Made by a program: the position numbers and the translations under genes
Shown: positions 1 to 14,500 of the stretch, in pieces
How positions within the stretch are numbered: the first letter of the stretch is position 1
Layout of the letters: each line of letters opens with the position of its first letter
Source: Polyodon spathula
Lineage: Eukaryota > Chordata > Actinopteri > Acipenseriformes > Polyodontidae
NCBI RefSeq assembly: GCF_017654505.1
Contig: NC_054538.1
Coordinates: forward strand, 61,704,178-61,768,177
DNA length: 64,000 nucleotides
Reading direction: 5' to 3'
Notes under the pieces: model-generated
Databases searched by the model: none
The model's input: only the letters and a program-made list of their open reading frames with translations
What the model was told of the DNA's origin: nothing

Positions 1-124
1 AACCACTCCATATTCATAAGCACAGCCAATAACAAAGCTACTTGTATCACTGAACAGAACAGAAAAGAATGTAAGAAAGTAGAACACATGACGATGTACA
101 CAAGCTTGAAGACTGACGATACAA

Positions 125-126
<2 letters not shown>

Positions 127-155
<29 letters not shown>
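127..155. repeat. (CA)n microsatellite
   Basis: About 14 CA units, uninterrupted. Confidence 0.95.
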
Positions 156-157
<2 letters not shown>

Positions 158-754
158 TATAAAAGCAGCTAGACTTCCAAATTCTGTAGGTTCTCTTGCT
201 AAAAATGACAATGATTTGCACAGCACATTACAAAATGGTAATGAAGTGCCTATAAACTTCTAAAAAGTTTTAAAAAGCTAGGGCTGTGTTCGAAGGTTCG
301 TTCGCTAGCCAGGAATTCAAAGCCAGTTTTAAACCTTCGAAGGTTCGTCAAGTGGCATTCACACACTTTTTTTTTTCTTCTCTAACAGAAACGTTTGACA
401 ATGTGCGAATACTATAAAATCACACATTAAATGTCACTCGCATGCAAAATTTGATCTTTGATTTGTATAATGCATATTACGTATAGTGGTTGTAGTGCTT
501 CAGTAAAATATGGACTGAATGCCTAGTGTACAAGACAGCGTACGAGAAGTGCTATGTTAGACTATGTTTGAAACATACATAGTATACGCCAACACTAAAT
601 ATAATTGATTACAACACAAAGCTACTGTATAAAATACACAGACAAATATACCTGTGCATACACTATAAGAGAGATAATAAAAAAGTAATAAATAAATACA
701 AAAGGCATGAAATAAAAATGTGTCTATCATGGAGAGAGCTATGCAAGATGGCAG

Positions 755-900
755 TATGGAATAGAATTGCCTAATGGTTAGAGCCAGGAGACCCTGGACT
801 CATTTCAGACTAGCTTCCATCTTACTGTGTGACTTTTGGCAAGTCACTTTATCTTCAGTACTCGTGCCTCTGTATCATACAGCTGAAATGCAGCAAACAT
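755..900 (+). repeat. MIR-like tRNA-derived SINE
   Basis: The stretch has a tRNA-like head (A-box-like CCTAATGGTTAGAGCC), a degraded B box, and then the MIR-type core with GTGTGACTTTTGGCAAGTCACTT and a GTGCCTCTGTATC tail. The order matches the vertebrate MIR/CORE-SINE consensus. It is degenerate, so old. Confidence 0.6.
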
Positions 901-1734
901 GGGCTCCACTAGCAATGCGGATTCTCAGATATGGTGCCCTGTGCACATCACGTCAAGTAAAAACAGGTACTCTTTCAAGCAAATAAATGCAACATGCCGT
1001 ATGTTCTCTCAATTTTTTATAATCATATGCCTTCACAAATTTAAGATGACTAAACTGGCATTCTGTAATCATTCAAATATTGTGTTTATCAACCTATTCT
1101 TCCCTGCTAGGTAACATTACCAATAGTTCTGATTAAAATGTAGACCCAATCCCCATCAGATCCCTGATATTGTTTTATGATATACTATAAATTATGTAGC
1201 AGAGAACATAATAAAGTTTACAACGTTTCAGTATGTAATTCAACAGTTGTAATAAACTATTATAATGCACACAACCCACCTAGATACACTGCTTAACCTT
1301 ATCATCATCATTATTACACTACATGTTAAGTCAGTGTAATTTATTCTAGAGGTCTATACCCCTTTCTATACCTGACTGTTGGACCAAAAGGCTGAGATGT
1401 AGGATGACAGCTGTAGCCCTAGCCACTGTTAGTGTTCACAGACTAATGCCCTATGGGAGCTTCTGTTCTTTATAGTGCCCACCATTAACCCTTTAGATCC
1501 CATTATATGATGTTAAAACACCTAATGTGACTGTCTTAATATGAACGGGACAGTTGGCCTTAGGCATTTAACTGGTACAAAAAAATCTGTTCTAACCTTC
1601 AGGTTATTCAACTTCAGAGTTGCACCTTATATATAAAATGGTAAACAGAATACAAAAGCTACATGCTAAAAAATGTAAATTTGATATGTGGCAGCCTTCG
1701 TTTCATTGTTTAACTGTCAGTTATGTTTTAGTGA

Positions 1735-1777
1735 GTATCTGTGTGTGTGTGTGGCGGGGGGGGGGGGGGGGGGGGGG
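1735..1777. repeat. (GT)n plus G22 run
   Basis: A short GT repeat followed by GGC and 22 consecutive G (1756-1777), about 30 bases inside the intron from the exon-6 donor. On the transcript strand it is a C-run. Confidence 0.9.
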
Positions 1778-1807
1778 TTGTCTTGTTATTGTTTCCCAGC
1801 TCCTCAC

Positions 1808-1947
1808 CTGTAATTTTTGCTGCCTTCTCCTCTTGATTCACTCTGTTCTCTTCATCCTCTTCATTTTCCTCTTCAAAGTCATCCAAATTGCCAATGTCAG
1901 CCTGCTTCATGCTCATCAGGCTAGCCAAACTCTGCATGTCTTCATCC
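1808..1947 (-). CDS. EHBP1: EHBP1 coding exon 6 (residues 165-211 plus one base)
   Basis: A 140-base exon: one base finishing Thr165, then 46 codons starting DEDMQSLASLMSMKQADIGN, followed by an acidic Asp/Glu-rich stretch and ENRVNQEEKAAKIT, then one base before the donor GTGAGG. The acceptor is TTCTGAACCAG. This is the start of the acidic linker between the NT-C2 and calponin-homology domains. No later EHBP1 exon (NPF-motif region, CH, bMERB) is visible between 1 and 1807, so the gene continues off the left edge. A (GT)n-G22 tract lies about 30 bases past the donor, inside the intron. Confidence 0.95.
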
Positions 1948-3577
1948 CTGGTTCAGAAATCAAACAATATGGAGCAATGACATGATTCTGCAATGTTATT
2001 ATTGCTGGGTTCAGTTCAACCTCGGGTGTCACTGTCACACTGGAATTGTCTTTCAAGGAATAGCTCTATTCTAATAAACATTACCTTGAAATGATTCTAT
2101 AATACTGGTTCTGTGTGCACATATTTCAGATTGACATTTGAAATTTAAAATAAAATATACTGGAGAATAACTAACTGTCTGCTTGTGTTGGCAGGTATTT
2201 ACTTTTTTTCTTTTTCAAGCAGTACTACCGGTTCATAATAAACTTTGTAATGGAAAAGCCATTTATACTGAACAATGCCTTGTGTGATTATCCAGATAAC
2301 ATTCTACACTGTCACCAACTATATTTTACTTTACTTAAAAGGGAGGAAAGGTAGACGATAACAAAGTGGCTGACAATTCAGAACAATTTTCTTTTGATTT
2401 GTATGCATACAGAGAGGATATATGATAAGAGGTTATGAATAACTTTAACACAAGTGGGAATGTATGGCTAACAGGACCAAGGTTAAAATGGTATACAGAC
2501 AGCAATGTATAATCATTTAGTATAATTCACAGGCAAGATACCTAAATCTAATAAAAAGTAATCCTGATATAAAATTACAAAAAAAAAAAAAATAATAATA
2601 ATTCCAATGGTGACCAACACAGAAATAGGGTTTAGATTTGCCAAAAACAAACAAGTACTTAAACCTTATAGGTAAATAACTATGGATTTATTAGCAATGG
2701 TAAGGCAATACACTGTTGACGACACACAGACTAATGCTTTGGTCATATCCCCAGACAGAATGCAAAGATAGAATTACAGAAATAAACACTGCTTTCCACT
2801 AGATTGCATGTAAAGTACAACATGAAAAGTAAAGTGATATATTTTTGGATAGCTTTTTTTGGCAGCTAATAAGCTGCTATTAAAACTGGGAAATATTTAA
2901 CACTAGAAAATATGTACACTCTGGGCCTGTAAAATTGTAATACTGTAGATATGTAACCTTGAAGTGGAATAACAAAACCAAAATGAAAAATAAGTTGCTT
3001 CAAAGTTCTGGAACGACACTGGCTTATCTGATTTGGGTACCATGTCTAGAACAACAGCTCCTAAAATGGAGGTTAAAAAAACAAAAAAACAAAAAACACA
3101 AAACTGAAAATATAAAAAAGGTGGGGAAAAAAATAAATGTATGTAATTTGAAGCCACATACTCTGTACATTATTGTGATTGACTAAGTAAAGATCTTTTG
3201 TAACACCAAACATACCAGATGTAGATTTTTTTTAAACTTTAGAAGGCTAAAACCCTAATGTTTGTGCTTCAGGATACCATCATGAATCCTCAACAACCCC
3301 TGTGGCCGAACACCACAAAACCAGTTCTCTTGTTCGTATTTTGGCAATTCCTTATATTAACAGCATTGTGTGCTCCACTGAGATTTTAAATATAGATATA
3401 ACCTAACTCAGTTTGCTAGTCACTGGAATTCATGGTATGCTAACAGGAACTTTTCAGCTTCTGTCATCTAGTGTGTCGAGAAACCTATTTCAACCTCATT
3501 CTGACTGGAAGCACTCTGGATATTCAATCTAATTAAGCGGGCCTTAGAAAGTGGGACTCTTATGGGAATAAACTTAC
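1948..3577 (-). other. EHBP1 intron 5 (1.6 kb)
   Basis: Bounded by donor GTAAGT at its upper end and acceptor CCAG at its lower end. AT-rich with short A-runs. I see no recognisable repeat family or coding segment; small ORFs here lack any family resemblance. Confidence 0.75.
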
Positions 3578-3759
3578 GTTGCTTTTCCCTCCCTCAGAAA
3601 AATGCAAGACAAAGAGAGCTGCAGTGTGGCAGCAACCACTTTTTTAGATAATGGCTTGAATTTCAACTTCACGTCTGTCTGTGTAGGCATAGGGCTGGCA
3701 TACTGTTTCATGTTGATACTGCTTGTAGCAAGGGCTTTGCGACGACCAGATGGGGATTC
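3578..3759 (-). CDS. EHBP1: EHBP1 coding exon 5 (residues 105-164 plus two bases)
   Basis: A 182-base exon of 60 codons plus AC. The acceptor is TTTCTTTCCAG and the donor GTAAGT. The peptide starts ESPSGRRKALATSSINMKQY, continues through a Lys-rich VKLKFKPLSKKVV strand and ends SCIFLREGKA, closing the NT-C2 domain. The motif SGRRKALATSSINMKQYASP is typical of EHBP1; EHBP1L1 differs strongly here, which settles the paralogue. The split Thr codon AC|G is completed by the next exon. Confidence 0.96.
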
Positions 3760-3906
3760 CTGGAAAGAAAAATAGATTGGTTCAGACTCCAAATCTCATC
3801 ATGCTGGGGCGCAAAACACTAACTTATTCTTTTTTTAATGGCTTAAGTAAAAAAATAACAATTTAAAATTAAATACGACTTAAGTTAAACCTTTTTGTCA
3901 TTTTTA

Positions 3907-3910
<4 letters not shown>

Positions 3911-3968
<58 letters not shown>

Positions 3969-3971
3969 CAT

Positions 3972-4007
<36 letters not shown>
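3911..4007. repeat. (TA)n(CATA)n(CA)n compound array
   Basis: TA dinucleotides, then about six CATA units, then CA dinucleotides, in one block. Confidence 0.95.
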
Positions 4008-4572
4008 TGTATAAATACATACTTTTTTGTGAAAAAGCAATTTTAAATTAAAAATACCTTAATCAAATAAATAAAAAATAAAACAAAAACAAAAAACCTT
4101 CACAACCAAACTAATTTATTGTAAAATATGATTTACAGAAAGAAACTGTGAAACACAGTGAAGGAAGGTATGGTCACTTTACAGGAAGACAAATTGCTAA
4201 TTAAAAATGAGCCAGGCTCCATTCAAACGGAGATCAACTTGATTTCAAGCCACTTGATGAAGACATTTTTTTAACTCAGTTAAATGGAAACATTCCAGAA
4301 ACCTCATTAAAATGTTCAGACCTGCTCCATCTCACAAAGCTAACACTGTTATGACTTTCTGAACGTTTTCACTTATGCTCTCTTTTACAAGTAACTGAAT
4401 AGTTACAAAAGATTAAAAAAAAAAAAAAAAAAAAAAAAGAAAAAAATTACTGGTGGGAATTATTCAAGTCGTTTTTCTTCTAGTGCTTTAACCCTGTGTG
4501 TAGAATGCATCATGGTTTTTCACTTTGACTATGCAACATCACAAATGCTCAAAAAACACGGTTGGCGAATTA

Positions 4573-4612
<40 letters not shown>

Positions 4613-5465
4613 TTCGATTTAAATCAGATTTTTTTTAATTGTGGAATTTTTTGTAGTACCGTAACTGTAGCTCTACAGTACCTCCAAACTGTAAATTTAA
4701 GGACATTGGAAATGGAGTTTTGTGAATATTTACATAACAAACTAAATTACACAATCTTACATTAAAACATAAATAAAGCAATATATTTATCATAGTGGCA
4801 TCCTCTAAATGTGAGCTACAATATGTGAACTACAAGAATTTAGCGATGGAGTACGCCAGAGAAGAATCCCCCTCACTCATCCCAGCCATTCTTTTACTTT
4901 TCTTTCTTTGATTTCCTCTGGTGTCAGTCCAAACACACACAGTTGTTACTTAGAACTACTTTGCTTTTTATAGTGTGTTCAATTGTTAAAGTTCCTGATT
5001 GCACCACTAAACAAACCTGATTTCAGCGGGTCTTAACACAGTGCTCTATTGTCTATTTGGGATCCCACTGCATGGTCATCAGAATCATTTCAGTGAATAT
5101 GTTAATGATGGGGCAAGACATGTCTTCAGAACACCATTTCAGGGCAGTATATTTTTTTACATCTTCGCTCCATTAATGAGTCACAGAATCGAAGTCAAGC
5201 ACCACTCGCGCTTGCACACGCATTTGCGCTGTGATCAGAATATAGCACTAACAGTTTTAGTTTATAGAGAGTAAGAGTTTAAGATGTTTGTGTTAATACA
5301 CGGTTTTTACAAACATACTTTGTATGTCTTTTCCTTGGGAAACTACACAAAATAGGTAGTAAATGAAAATTATTTTCTGCAAAAAAAAAAAAGAAAAAAA
5401 CCTAACAAAAACAGAAAAACATTTTAGACTTCCTCACATGCACAGGTATTACCAATATCATAAAT

Positions 5466-5504
<39 letters not shown>

Positions 5505-5520
5505 TACACACACACACATA
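5466..5520. repeat. (TA)n(CA)n array
   Basis: Compound array ending exactly where a Tc1-like terminus begins. Confidence 0.9.
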
Positions 5521-5700
5521 CAGTTGTTGTCAAAAGTTCCATACTCTGGTAGAAATTTCTCAAATGAAGAATTTTAGGACACCTTTTGTAGCAAAAGTTT
5601 TGTTTTTGTGGATGAGGAAAAAAAGGTTACAAGAAAACTCTGACAATGCCAATTCAAAAATATTCACAGTAAAATAAATACACAATACAACCTCTGCACC
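5521..5700 (+). mobile_element. Tc1-like terminal fragment
   Basis: CAGTTGTTGTCAAAAGTTCC begins a stretch that matches the inverted copy at 40560-40677 (shared AAATTTCTCAAA, TTTTAGGA and AAAAGTTTTG-type blocks). It starts directly after a TA/CA array, as expected of a Tc1 terminus at a TA site. No transposase is recognisable. Confidence 0.45.
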
Positions 5701-6137
5701 AGATCAACACATATTGCAACCAAAGGGCTAGACCGCCACAAATACATGTGTTCAGAATAGTACGTTTGCTACGGTATACGCATGTTACACTCTAGGGGTT
5801 GTGGGAATATGTCTAGCTGGTACTGTAGATGGGGAAACAAACCCACTGTTCCCAAGGGCCACTACTTTTACATTTACTTAAGTTCTGTATGTTTCTTGAG
5901 CAGGAAAGCTAAAAATCACATAATGCAGTGGCAACTTTTACTGCAAGCTTCAGTAAACACCACAATGCACAGATACGGTTACGGTTTTCATATTGATAGG
6001 GCACAATCTTATTACAAAAGTGTTTTAATGGTTGTGGGGGAGTGTATATATGCGCTGTTTTATTATTATTTGTATTATTATTGTTATTATTTTGGTTAGT
6101 ATTTTTTTTTTTCCCTCCAAACAGAAAAGTCTGGCGC

Positions 6138-6818
<681 letters not shown>

Positions 6819-8702
6819 TAGGTACTCCTCAATTAATCATTGCTTTGCTCTTGGTCGCCTGCTGCCTAAATTGAGAGTCATGGAATGTCAAGGGCACTTT
6901 TCCATAGTTTTATTAAGATTACATAAATAATGGTTGTAGTAGTGCAAAAACAATTGGCTTTGTTTTTCAGTGCATAAGATCGGACCACTTTGCCCAACAA
7001 ACTTCAAATGTAGCAATGTATTAATTGTATTACAATTGACTTGCGCTAATCCGAACCAGTTGGGACCATACAATGTTCGGACTAATACTGTAGTTTGTTC
7101 AGAGTTCTGCAATCTGTATTGTACTAAAATGCCTTGACTACCGCCTTGGTTTAATTTTTTTCAATCATAAACACAACGATTTGAATAAAAAACATGGACA
7201 CTGTTGGGATTTGGATTAGCCCAAGTCCACTATTCTTTAAAATGTAAAAAAGAAAACAAATTGATAGTTCTAAAATAGAGAAGGTGCTGTTCAAAGTGAA
7301 GCACAACTGCTAAAACTGAATATGAAACAAATACTGCCAGATAATTGTGCCGAAATGAGCGTGCTTATTTGTTCTCAGACACTCTGTTCTACAAGTTTGA
7401 ATTTGTTCTACAAGTTTTAATATAGTTAGAAGGAAACATGCATTTGGCAAAATGGACTTAATCCACCAGACAGGACAGCCCTAGGCAAGCCAGCATCACA
7501 GCAGGCTTGTTTAAAAAAAGGTTTATGGCTAAATAGAAGTAAAGACACAGTGAGAATGAAAAATTAAAATACCAAAAATGAATCCAGACACACACAAAAA
7601 CTACAATAGACCATTTTACTTTTTAAACTTCCCTTTTCTTTATATAGAGCAAACCATAACTGTATTACAGATGTTCTCAATATATACCGCATAAGATTGA
7701 CATTCAAATGTTGCTATTGACTTATCATACAAATCAGACTCCTTGAAATAACAAGAGCCACTTGAGGATATTAAAGTATTTTAAAATGCAATGTTGCGTT
7801 CCTAATACACTGGCATTCAACTACCATTTGTAATAGGCCTGCTACATGCAGAACCTCATTCTAAGCAAGCTTCATCAATAAGCAGTGATAAAAAAAAAAT
7901 ATACGATTCAAATATTCTCTTCCAAAGCACTTGACATTTCTGTTGACATTTGAGCCCAGCTGAATCAGTCATAAATATAACATGTCATCCCCACAGAATA
8001 CCTTGTTCAAAACACTCCTTATCAGTCAGATTATGCAGTCATATTATACAAACTAATAGTGCATGTAGTTACCTTATGAATGAATTTCAAAACGCATCAA
8101 ACACTTAAGGATTTAGGTCCTCTCTGAAGAAATACTTAAGAATATGCAAATACCCTGGGAAGAATTAGGTTTAACAGATTTGACTAGCACAAACAATACA
8201 TGTGCTCATTTCCCTTGTTGCCACTGTCAATCAATGAAGGAGATTAAGGTCCAAGGTTGTGACAATTTTGTAAGATGAAAAAGCACAATAAAAAAGGCAC
8301 TTTTAATTTATTACAGGGATATGACTATCAATATTCTGTTATTGTACCTTCAGCATTGCTAAATACCTCACTACGTTGAGGCAAGTTGAACAGCAATGGA
8401 GTACAACAGCCACATGCTGCCCCCTGGTTTACACACAGATAAATTGCAATGCTATTGCAAGTTTATAAACTGCTCAGGTAGGCAAACAGCCATCAAACAT
8501 TGGGCATCATTTATTTAGTTCACACTACAATCTACTGTAACAGTTCAGATGCCTCTTTCTTCTCATTTCAGCAAAATGGGGGTTTAAAGATGTGTGAACT
8601 ACAATATGGCTACAAGAAGGATTTCAAAATGCAAACGTTTAAGTTTACAATTGAAATGCAGCAGAAATAAACACAGGGAGGGATTCCATCTGAATAAAAG
8701 GT

Positions 8703-8714
8703 TTGTTATATATA

Positions 8715-8774
<60 letters not shown>

Positions 8775-8791
8775 TATATATATATATATAT
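8703..8791. repeat. (TG)n(TA)n array
   Basis: Interrupted TA-rich array with a T-run following. Confidence 0.9.
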
Positions 8792-10214
8792 TTTTTTTTT
8801 ACATATGCTTTGTGTTTTATATGTTTATTTTCCAATTTCAAAACACTGACTTATCAGATTTCAAATAAACCTAGTCTGTATGACGTGATATTTTGACAGA
8901 TTCAATTATAAATTAGATGGCATCTTTTCAAATCCAAGACAAATGCATGCCTGTGGCATAAAGTTGGCCTGATCGTCAAGCAGCAAGGTACTATATGCCA
9001 AGAAGCAATGTTTAGTTAAAACACAAGATATTGCTTCGTGAGTCAACAAACTTGGATTTTCAGTACATATAACTTAACTAATTAACTTCAGCGTGCTTCA
9101 CTATATCAAAAATGTTCCATTTAAAAAAAGATGCAGGCTATGTGGTTTGAAATGCATTTCATGTGGTCTCAAATTAAATGTGATACATGAACACACATAT
9201 CTGCCACAGAGGTTATGAAGATCACATTAGAGCAGGTTATCATGACCTAAATCCACTTGCTTTAGAAGATCCCTGGGACAACAGTCCCCAGGCACAGGTT
9301 CAGATATGTACTGAAGGCTGACCTTAATGGTCAAACGTCCAATTTACTGTACTTCAAAATCTTTAAACAGCGATACCAATTTTTTTTAGAATTAACATGA
9401 AAGGCTTTCAAAATGATTAGAGCAACTCATGTGTAAATGAAACTAAAAGGTTTACAATAAAAAAAAAAAAAAAACAGCATAGTAAGCTGTCAGAATGTGC
9501 TCTCACAAACATGAATCTGCATAATGAAGTATGCCCACGTAATTCTTTTCAGACAATAAAGCAAACAGAAATGCTGTTCTATATATTAGATCCCTGCATA
9601 CATTTCAGTTTTCTGCCCAGAATTTTTTCATCTCCATCGTTTCAGGTCTAGTACACATATTGGCATTTATTGTAAAGCCATTTCTTCCAACTAAATGTGT
9701 ACAGCAGATGTACCTTCATGTTTACAGGACATAGGTTTAATGGCTCAGCAATGTACACTACTTAGGACTATACACTGTAGAAGACTGCTATCGAAGCACA
9801 TTGTGCTACTACTTCGCCACGGAGATCTGCAACTTTATAATTCCACCTGCAATGCAGTTATTTGACATCAATTTATTGCACCCTCACCAAGCCTGTAGAC
9901 AAATACTGCTGATCACCAATGCTACAGAGGCATTGAGGAATAGATAGAACAGATCTTTTCATCCATTTCAAAAGCTACATAGTGAGAAAAGTATAAAAAA
10001 ATATGTGTCAGAATTGGGACAGTTAAGTCAGAATAAGTTATCAAAATATGGAAACGAACATATCGATGCAATGCACTTTGCAAAACAAATGTAAAAAGGG
10101 GCAAATGCATAATCTAGGAATAGTAAGAAAAAAGGCAATAAAATAGTGTTTATAGATCATGAATAAAATAACATTACTGCTTCTGGATTACTTTATCACC
10201 TAGTACAGTAGGCA

Positions 10215-10565
10215 CAGTTCACCCCTTAGCTGCACTATCTTTGTGGTGGATTCTTTTTAAGTGCCTTAATAAAAATAGGTATGGTGCCAAAGCTCTTCTG
10301 TAGCTTTTTGCCAGAGACCCTGCAAACTGCAGAGCCAGTCTTGCTGCTCTCCACCTCTTTTTATCTGAAAAAAAAAATATAATAAAATAACAAAAATAAT
10401 GATCTATTGGATTAAGGTCAGCCAATCTAAGGAGTGCCAGCTCATCACTTTCCATCCTATCTGAGCTTTTCAACGTAGCTAGCCAGGGCACAAATGTAAT
10501 ACGTACTTGGGGTCATTATCTTGCAAGAACATGAGTCCTGAACCAATTAGTTTCAGCCCTGCGAA
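10215..10565 (-). pseudogene. Tc1-like transposase fragment (catalytic region)
   Basis: The minus strand encodes GLKLIGSGLMFLQDNDPKY (catalytic Asp block of Tc1 transposases) and, after frameshifts, ADLNPIDHY, the conserved NPIE/NPID block about 34 residues later, then a W-x3-LQ-x2-W-type C-terminal helix. Frame changes and an A/T insertion between blocks show that it is dead. No N-terminal domain is seen nearby. Confidence 0.6.
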
Positions 10566-11241
10566 AGAAAAAAAAAAATGCTCCATGCTACTGTTGCAAT
10601 GTGGAATGATAGCACCCTTTCTAAAGCATTCCTTTGATATTTTTTATTATTTGATCTTGTCAATGCGTAATGTACCAAAATATCCCAAACAACTCAGGAT
10701 CCTCCCTCATGTCCTACAGTCAGCTGAAAGCATTTCAATGATGGTTCTCATGTTTCAGAACTACAGATAAGCGATATTAAAAAAAAAAAAAAAAAAAAAG
10801 TGTAACTGAACATGCAAGAACCGTGGCATTTATTTAGACTTCATTTAAAGGCTGTATATAATCAGGGCAGGCATGTATGCAAGAGGCTCTTTTCCTCGGG
10901 TTGGGGGTGATGAAATATTTAGTGGAATGTGGCCCAGGCACACAGATTAAAAGCCGCTGATCAAGAAATGTGAAACCAGACAAGATCCTTTTTAATAACA
11001 CCAACTTCGTAAACAGCAACTTATGATCCTGGGGTATTTGCAAATAGATCACTTCCAGGACTAAAGCTATAACCTTTGGTTCAGGGGAAGAGTATGTTTA
11101 CCTACATTACTAAGCCACCAGCACTATACTTATAGTTCAAAAGTCACGGCGTGGGGGGTGGGAGGTACTGCCGTTTGATTTGCCGTATTAAAGTTTGCTT
11201 CCTGTGGTGACAATCTATGCCTTTGTGGACAGGCTGCCTTG

Positions 11242-11590
11242 TGTGGTGACGTCAGGCCAGGAAGGAGTAGCACACAGAGACAGCACTGGGGTATGAAGGT
11301 GCTGTGGTGCGATTTATTATTAAATAAAATCAAAACAAAACACTTATACAAAACCAAAAAAAAGAACGTTGTCCAAAACAATCAGACAAACAGACACAGA
11401 ACTCACAAGGATGGGGTGTAGCCCATCACAGGCTCCCTTTGCAGTGCTCTTGTCAAACAGCACATCAGCTGCCCCTCCCTGTCTAAACTCCATGGCAACA
11501 GCAATATTTACCAAACTGCTCGGATATAGGGAGCAGAATACCTCGACCTTTAGAACCAACGCAAATATCATATACAAACCCCAGGAAGAT
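11242..11590 (-). mobile_element. LTR-like element B (partial)
   Basis: The plus-strand left end TGTGGTGACGTCAGGCCAG matches the end of element A closely, followed by a T/A-rich zone with AATAAA-type signals. The other terminus (CCGCCACA or similar) is not found, so the upper boundary is approximate and the copy is truncated or diverged. Confidence 0.4.
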
Positions 11591-14500
11591 AATGACTAGG
11601 TGAAGATCAAAAGTAGTTATCACATTTTTTTAATGAAAATAAATGGTGCAAATCAAAGCTGGTTTTGATCTGTCTATTCAGTGTTTTTTTGGTTCAAATA
11701 TTTCTAAATTGTACTGATTTCTGTTGGCATTCACATCTTTGTTGCACCCCTCTTTTGGGGGCATTTTTTCCAAACAGTTTTTACCAGCTTAAGACCGGCC
11801 AAAATGGTGTCATGTTCAACCAACATATATAAAACAAAATAAACTACGATTCATACTCAGTGCTTGCCCCCTTTATTAATATAACCAAACCATTTTGATC
11901 TTAATCCATAGCAGGATTGTCCGATGGAGCAGTGCTATTGCTGCAACTCAATTACGCTTACTTAATGTGCAACAATTACTCGCTGATTAACACAAGGGAA
12001 AGGGGCACACAGCATAGGAATTGAAGATATTAAATCCTTCATTAGAGTTAAATGGATTTATACAAGAACGTGTTATACACCGTTTACTCCATGGACAAAT
12101 CCAAATGCAAACAAATAGACGAGGATTTTAGGGCAGAAAAAAAAAATACAATTTACAAAAATAAGTGACAAGATAAGCAATTGAAAATTCAACTGTGAAA
12201 AGCTGAATACTATTATACTGTATATAGAGCAATCCAGAATTTTTCAAACATACTGCTGAGGTGGCTCTCATAATTTAGCGCCTAGTAATGAAGAGAATGA
12301 TAATTCTTCAGATGAAACAGTGTCAGGAGCAACTGATTAAATTACATACAACAGAAAGAAAATTAACATGGATTAAAATGAAGAGGAGATTATCTTTAAA
12401 GCACAACCATGAACATAATAAAAACAGGGGAATTAGTAACAGCCAAAGCCTGATAAATTAAATAACTTACTGTTACTTTCTTAAGTATGAAATCATTACA
12501 TTAAAAAACAGTAAGATTTATATTAACATATCTGATTCCAACACACTGAAAACTAGACAGAGTGCGCCATATATAAATTAGGCCTACACACTTCAGAATG
12601 CCAATAAAAGGCGTACAAGCATTACAGACACGAGGCATTAGGCAAATTAAAACAGGCTGTAAAGTTCATTGAACAAACTTGTTAAAAGGAATGTTTGAAA
12701 TGTCAAAGGTTCTGAGCCATTATGGCACCAGCCTGGATTGTTCTGTACCAGTACACTGTTAAAATCTTGTTACATCTCAATGGAAAAAGGAGTACAAGAG
12801 TGCTTTAGTGAATAACAGACATTTGACACTTAACAAGTTTGCCTAAATTTACAGCCGCTTATTCAGATCGACTTTAACCAAATGTTTAAGCCAGACCAAG
12901 GTTTTGCTCAGGCACACTTTATGCTTTGTATGCAAACTAAAAACGTTTTACATGATTGTTTGTTTAGTGGCTTAACGTGTCACAGTCAATGACTTTGTTA
13001 CAGACTTGACTTTCAGTTAGTTATTTAACACATAATTGATTCGGATTGACGCAGAAATACTACACCTAGCCTTTAACGTTTGACCAACTCCTCCTGTCCA
13101 CTCTTAATCAGGGCGACATTTAAAGACATGGATATATCAGCGGCTAGCTAACTGTTAACCACAGTAATTTCCGACATTACCACTATAAAGGGGAAAGAGG
13201 GTTGAACATAAAACCAAACTGCAAACTTTCATTGTGCACAAAAGATAAAAAGAGGAAAATAAACACACACACACACAATTTATTGATACCCTGCTAACGT
13301 TTCCAGCCCATTAAACTCAGTGGGTCAAACTTCTATATTTCTGCCATTCTAATTCTAGATTTGAAGAGAGAAAGCCACTGTATGTTATAGAATCACCTTT
13401 AAGATGCGTAGCGGACGAATCAGAAACCAAATATGCTGTTACAGAAAATAAGGCGGTCAGCAGACTTTGCATGTGACCTGCAGTGCCTTGGATTATGGCC
13501 TGTAAGCCTATTAGTCTAGTTGGATACAGGGACCACCCTGCATCTACTGCACCAGGCCAAGATTATCCAGCCATCAAGCCACAGCCAGCCAACTTGAACT
13601 GTGGATCCATCTTAGCCATCTGCACTGTCAACTGGCACACAAAGACGGCTACTGTGTGAGGTGTTAGCAATAACAGTTGGTCCATCTTTTTTTGCAAAAG
13701 TGATTTATGCTACACTCCACCAAAATGGCTTGGGGAAACTGCATCTGTTTCTTTCAAATTAATTACATTAATTGACCTGTCTAAATGGTACGTGTAAGGC
13801 TTTTAAAATAACCAAGTGTCATTGCTAATCCCCATAGTCCACACTTGCATATTAACAGCAGAGGTAACCATGTGACTGATATTTAGTATTACACACACGT
13901 CACTATTTCATGGTGAGACTGAACGGCTCTCTTGCATAAACTTTCATAATAAATAAACATTTAACATGGCAGGTTTTTTTCTTGGCTATTCATATTTATA
14001 AAAAGAAACACAATTTAAAAAAACAAAACAAAAAAACACACACACAATGTATTTGACCACGAATATTATACTTGGTATAAAAACATCGACGCAGAAAACG
14101 TTTTTTGGAGAAACAATTGTGTGCAAAAAAAACAAAACAACTAAGGGTACATGACAGAGTATTTGACTGTCTGGAATGAACTCAACAGCATTGACAAACC
14201 AAACTACTTTCCAAGAATTCCTTTATTAAAATGCGCCTTTGTATGTATTGCCTATGATATATGTACTGCCTATCACAGATGACTGGTTTTTACACACCTT
14301 ATTCATGTCATACTGCAAAGCTGGAAGGAGTTCTTCTTAATTTTTTTAGGACACAGAACAATAACTAGGCATCACTTACCATTTCTACACATGCTGAAAC
14401 CTACCATATCCTTGCGAACTGGACATTTAGGTAATTTAGACCTTTTATTTAAAAAAAATTTTGAAACGGAATGGAATAAAAGGGCTGTAATGTTTCAGCA

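Larger units (their letters stand above)
1..1807 (-). other. EHBP1 intron 6 (partial): repeats only
   Basis: Beginning of the intron after coding exon 6, running off the left edge. It contains a (CA)n tract at 127-155, a short palindromic repeat with TTCGAA cores at 287-350, a MIR-like SINE at about 755-900 and a G22 run at 1756-1777. I see no further EHBP1 exon here. Confidence 0.7.

Noticed and set aside
287..350. TAGGGCTGTG start with two TTCGAAGGTTCG motifs, like a hAT-type MITE end
   Set aside because: Only one end is visible within several hundred bases; left as an unassigned short repeat in the intron description.
1620..1985. Plus-strand ORF of 121 codons across 1620-1985
   Set aside because: It is antisense to EHBP1 exon 6 and reads through the G-run; the minus strand carries the real exon.
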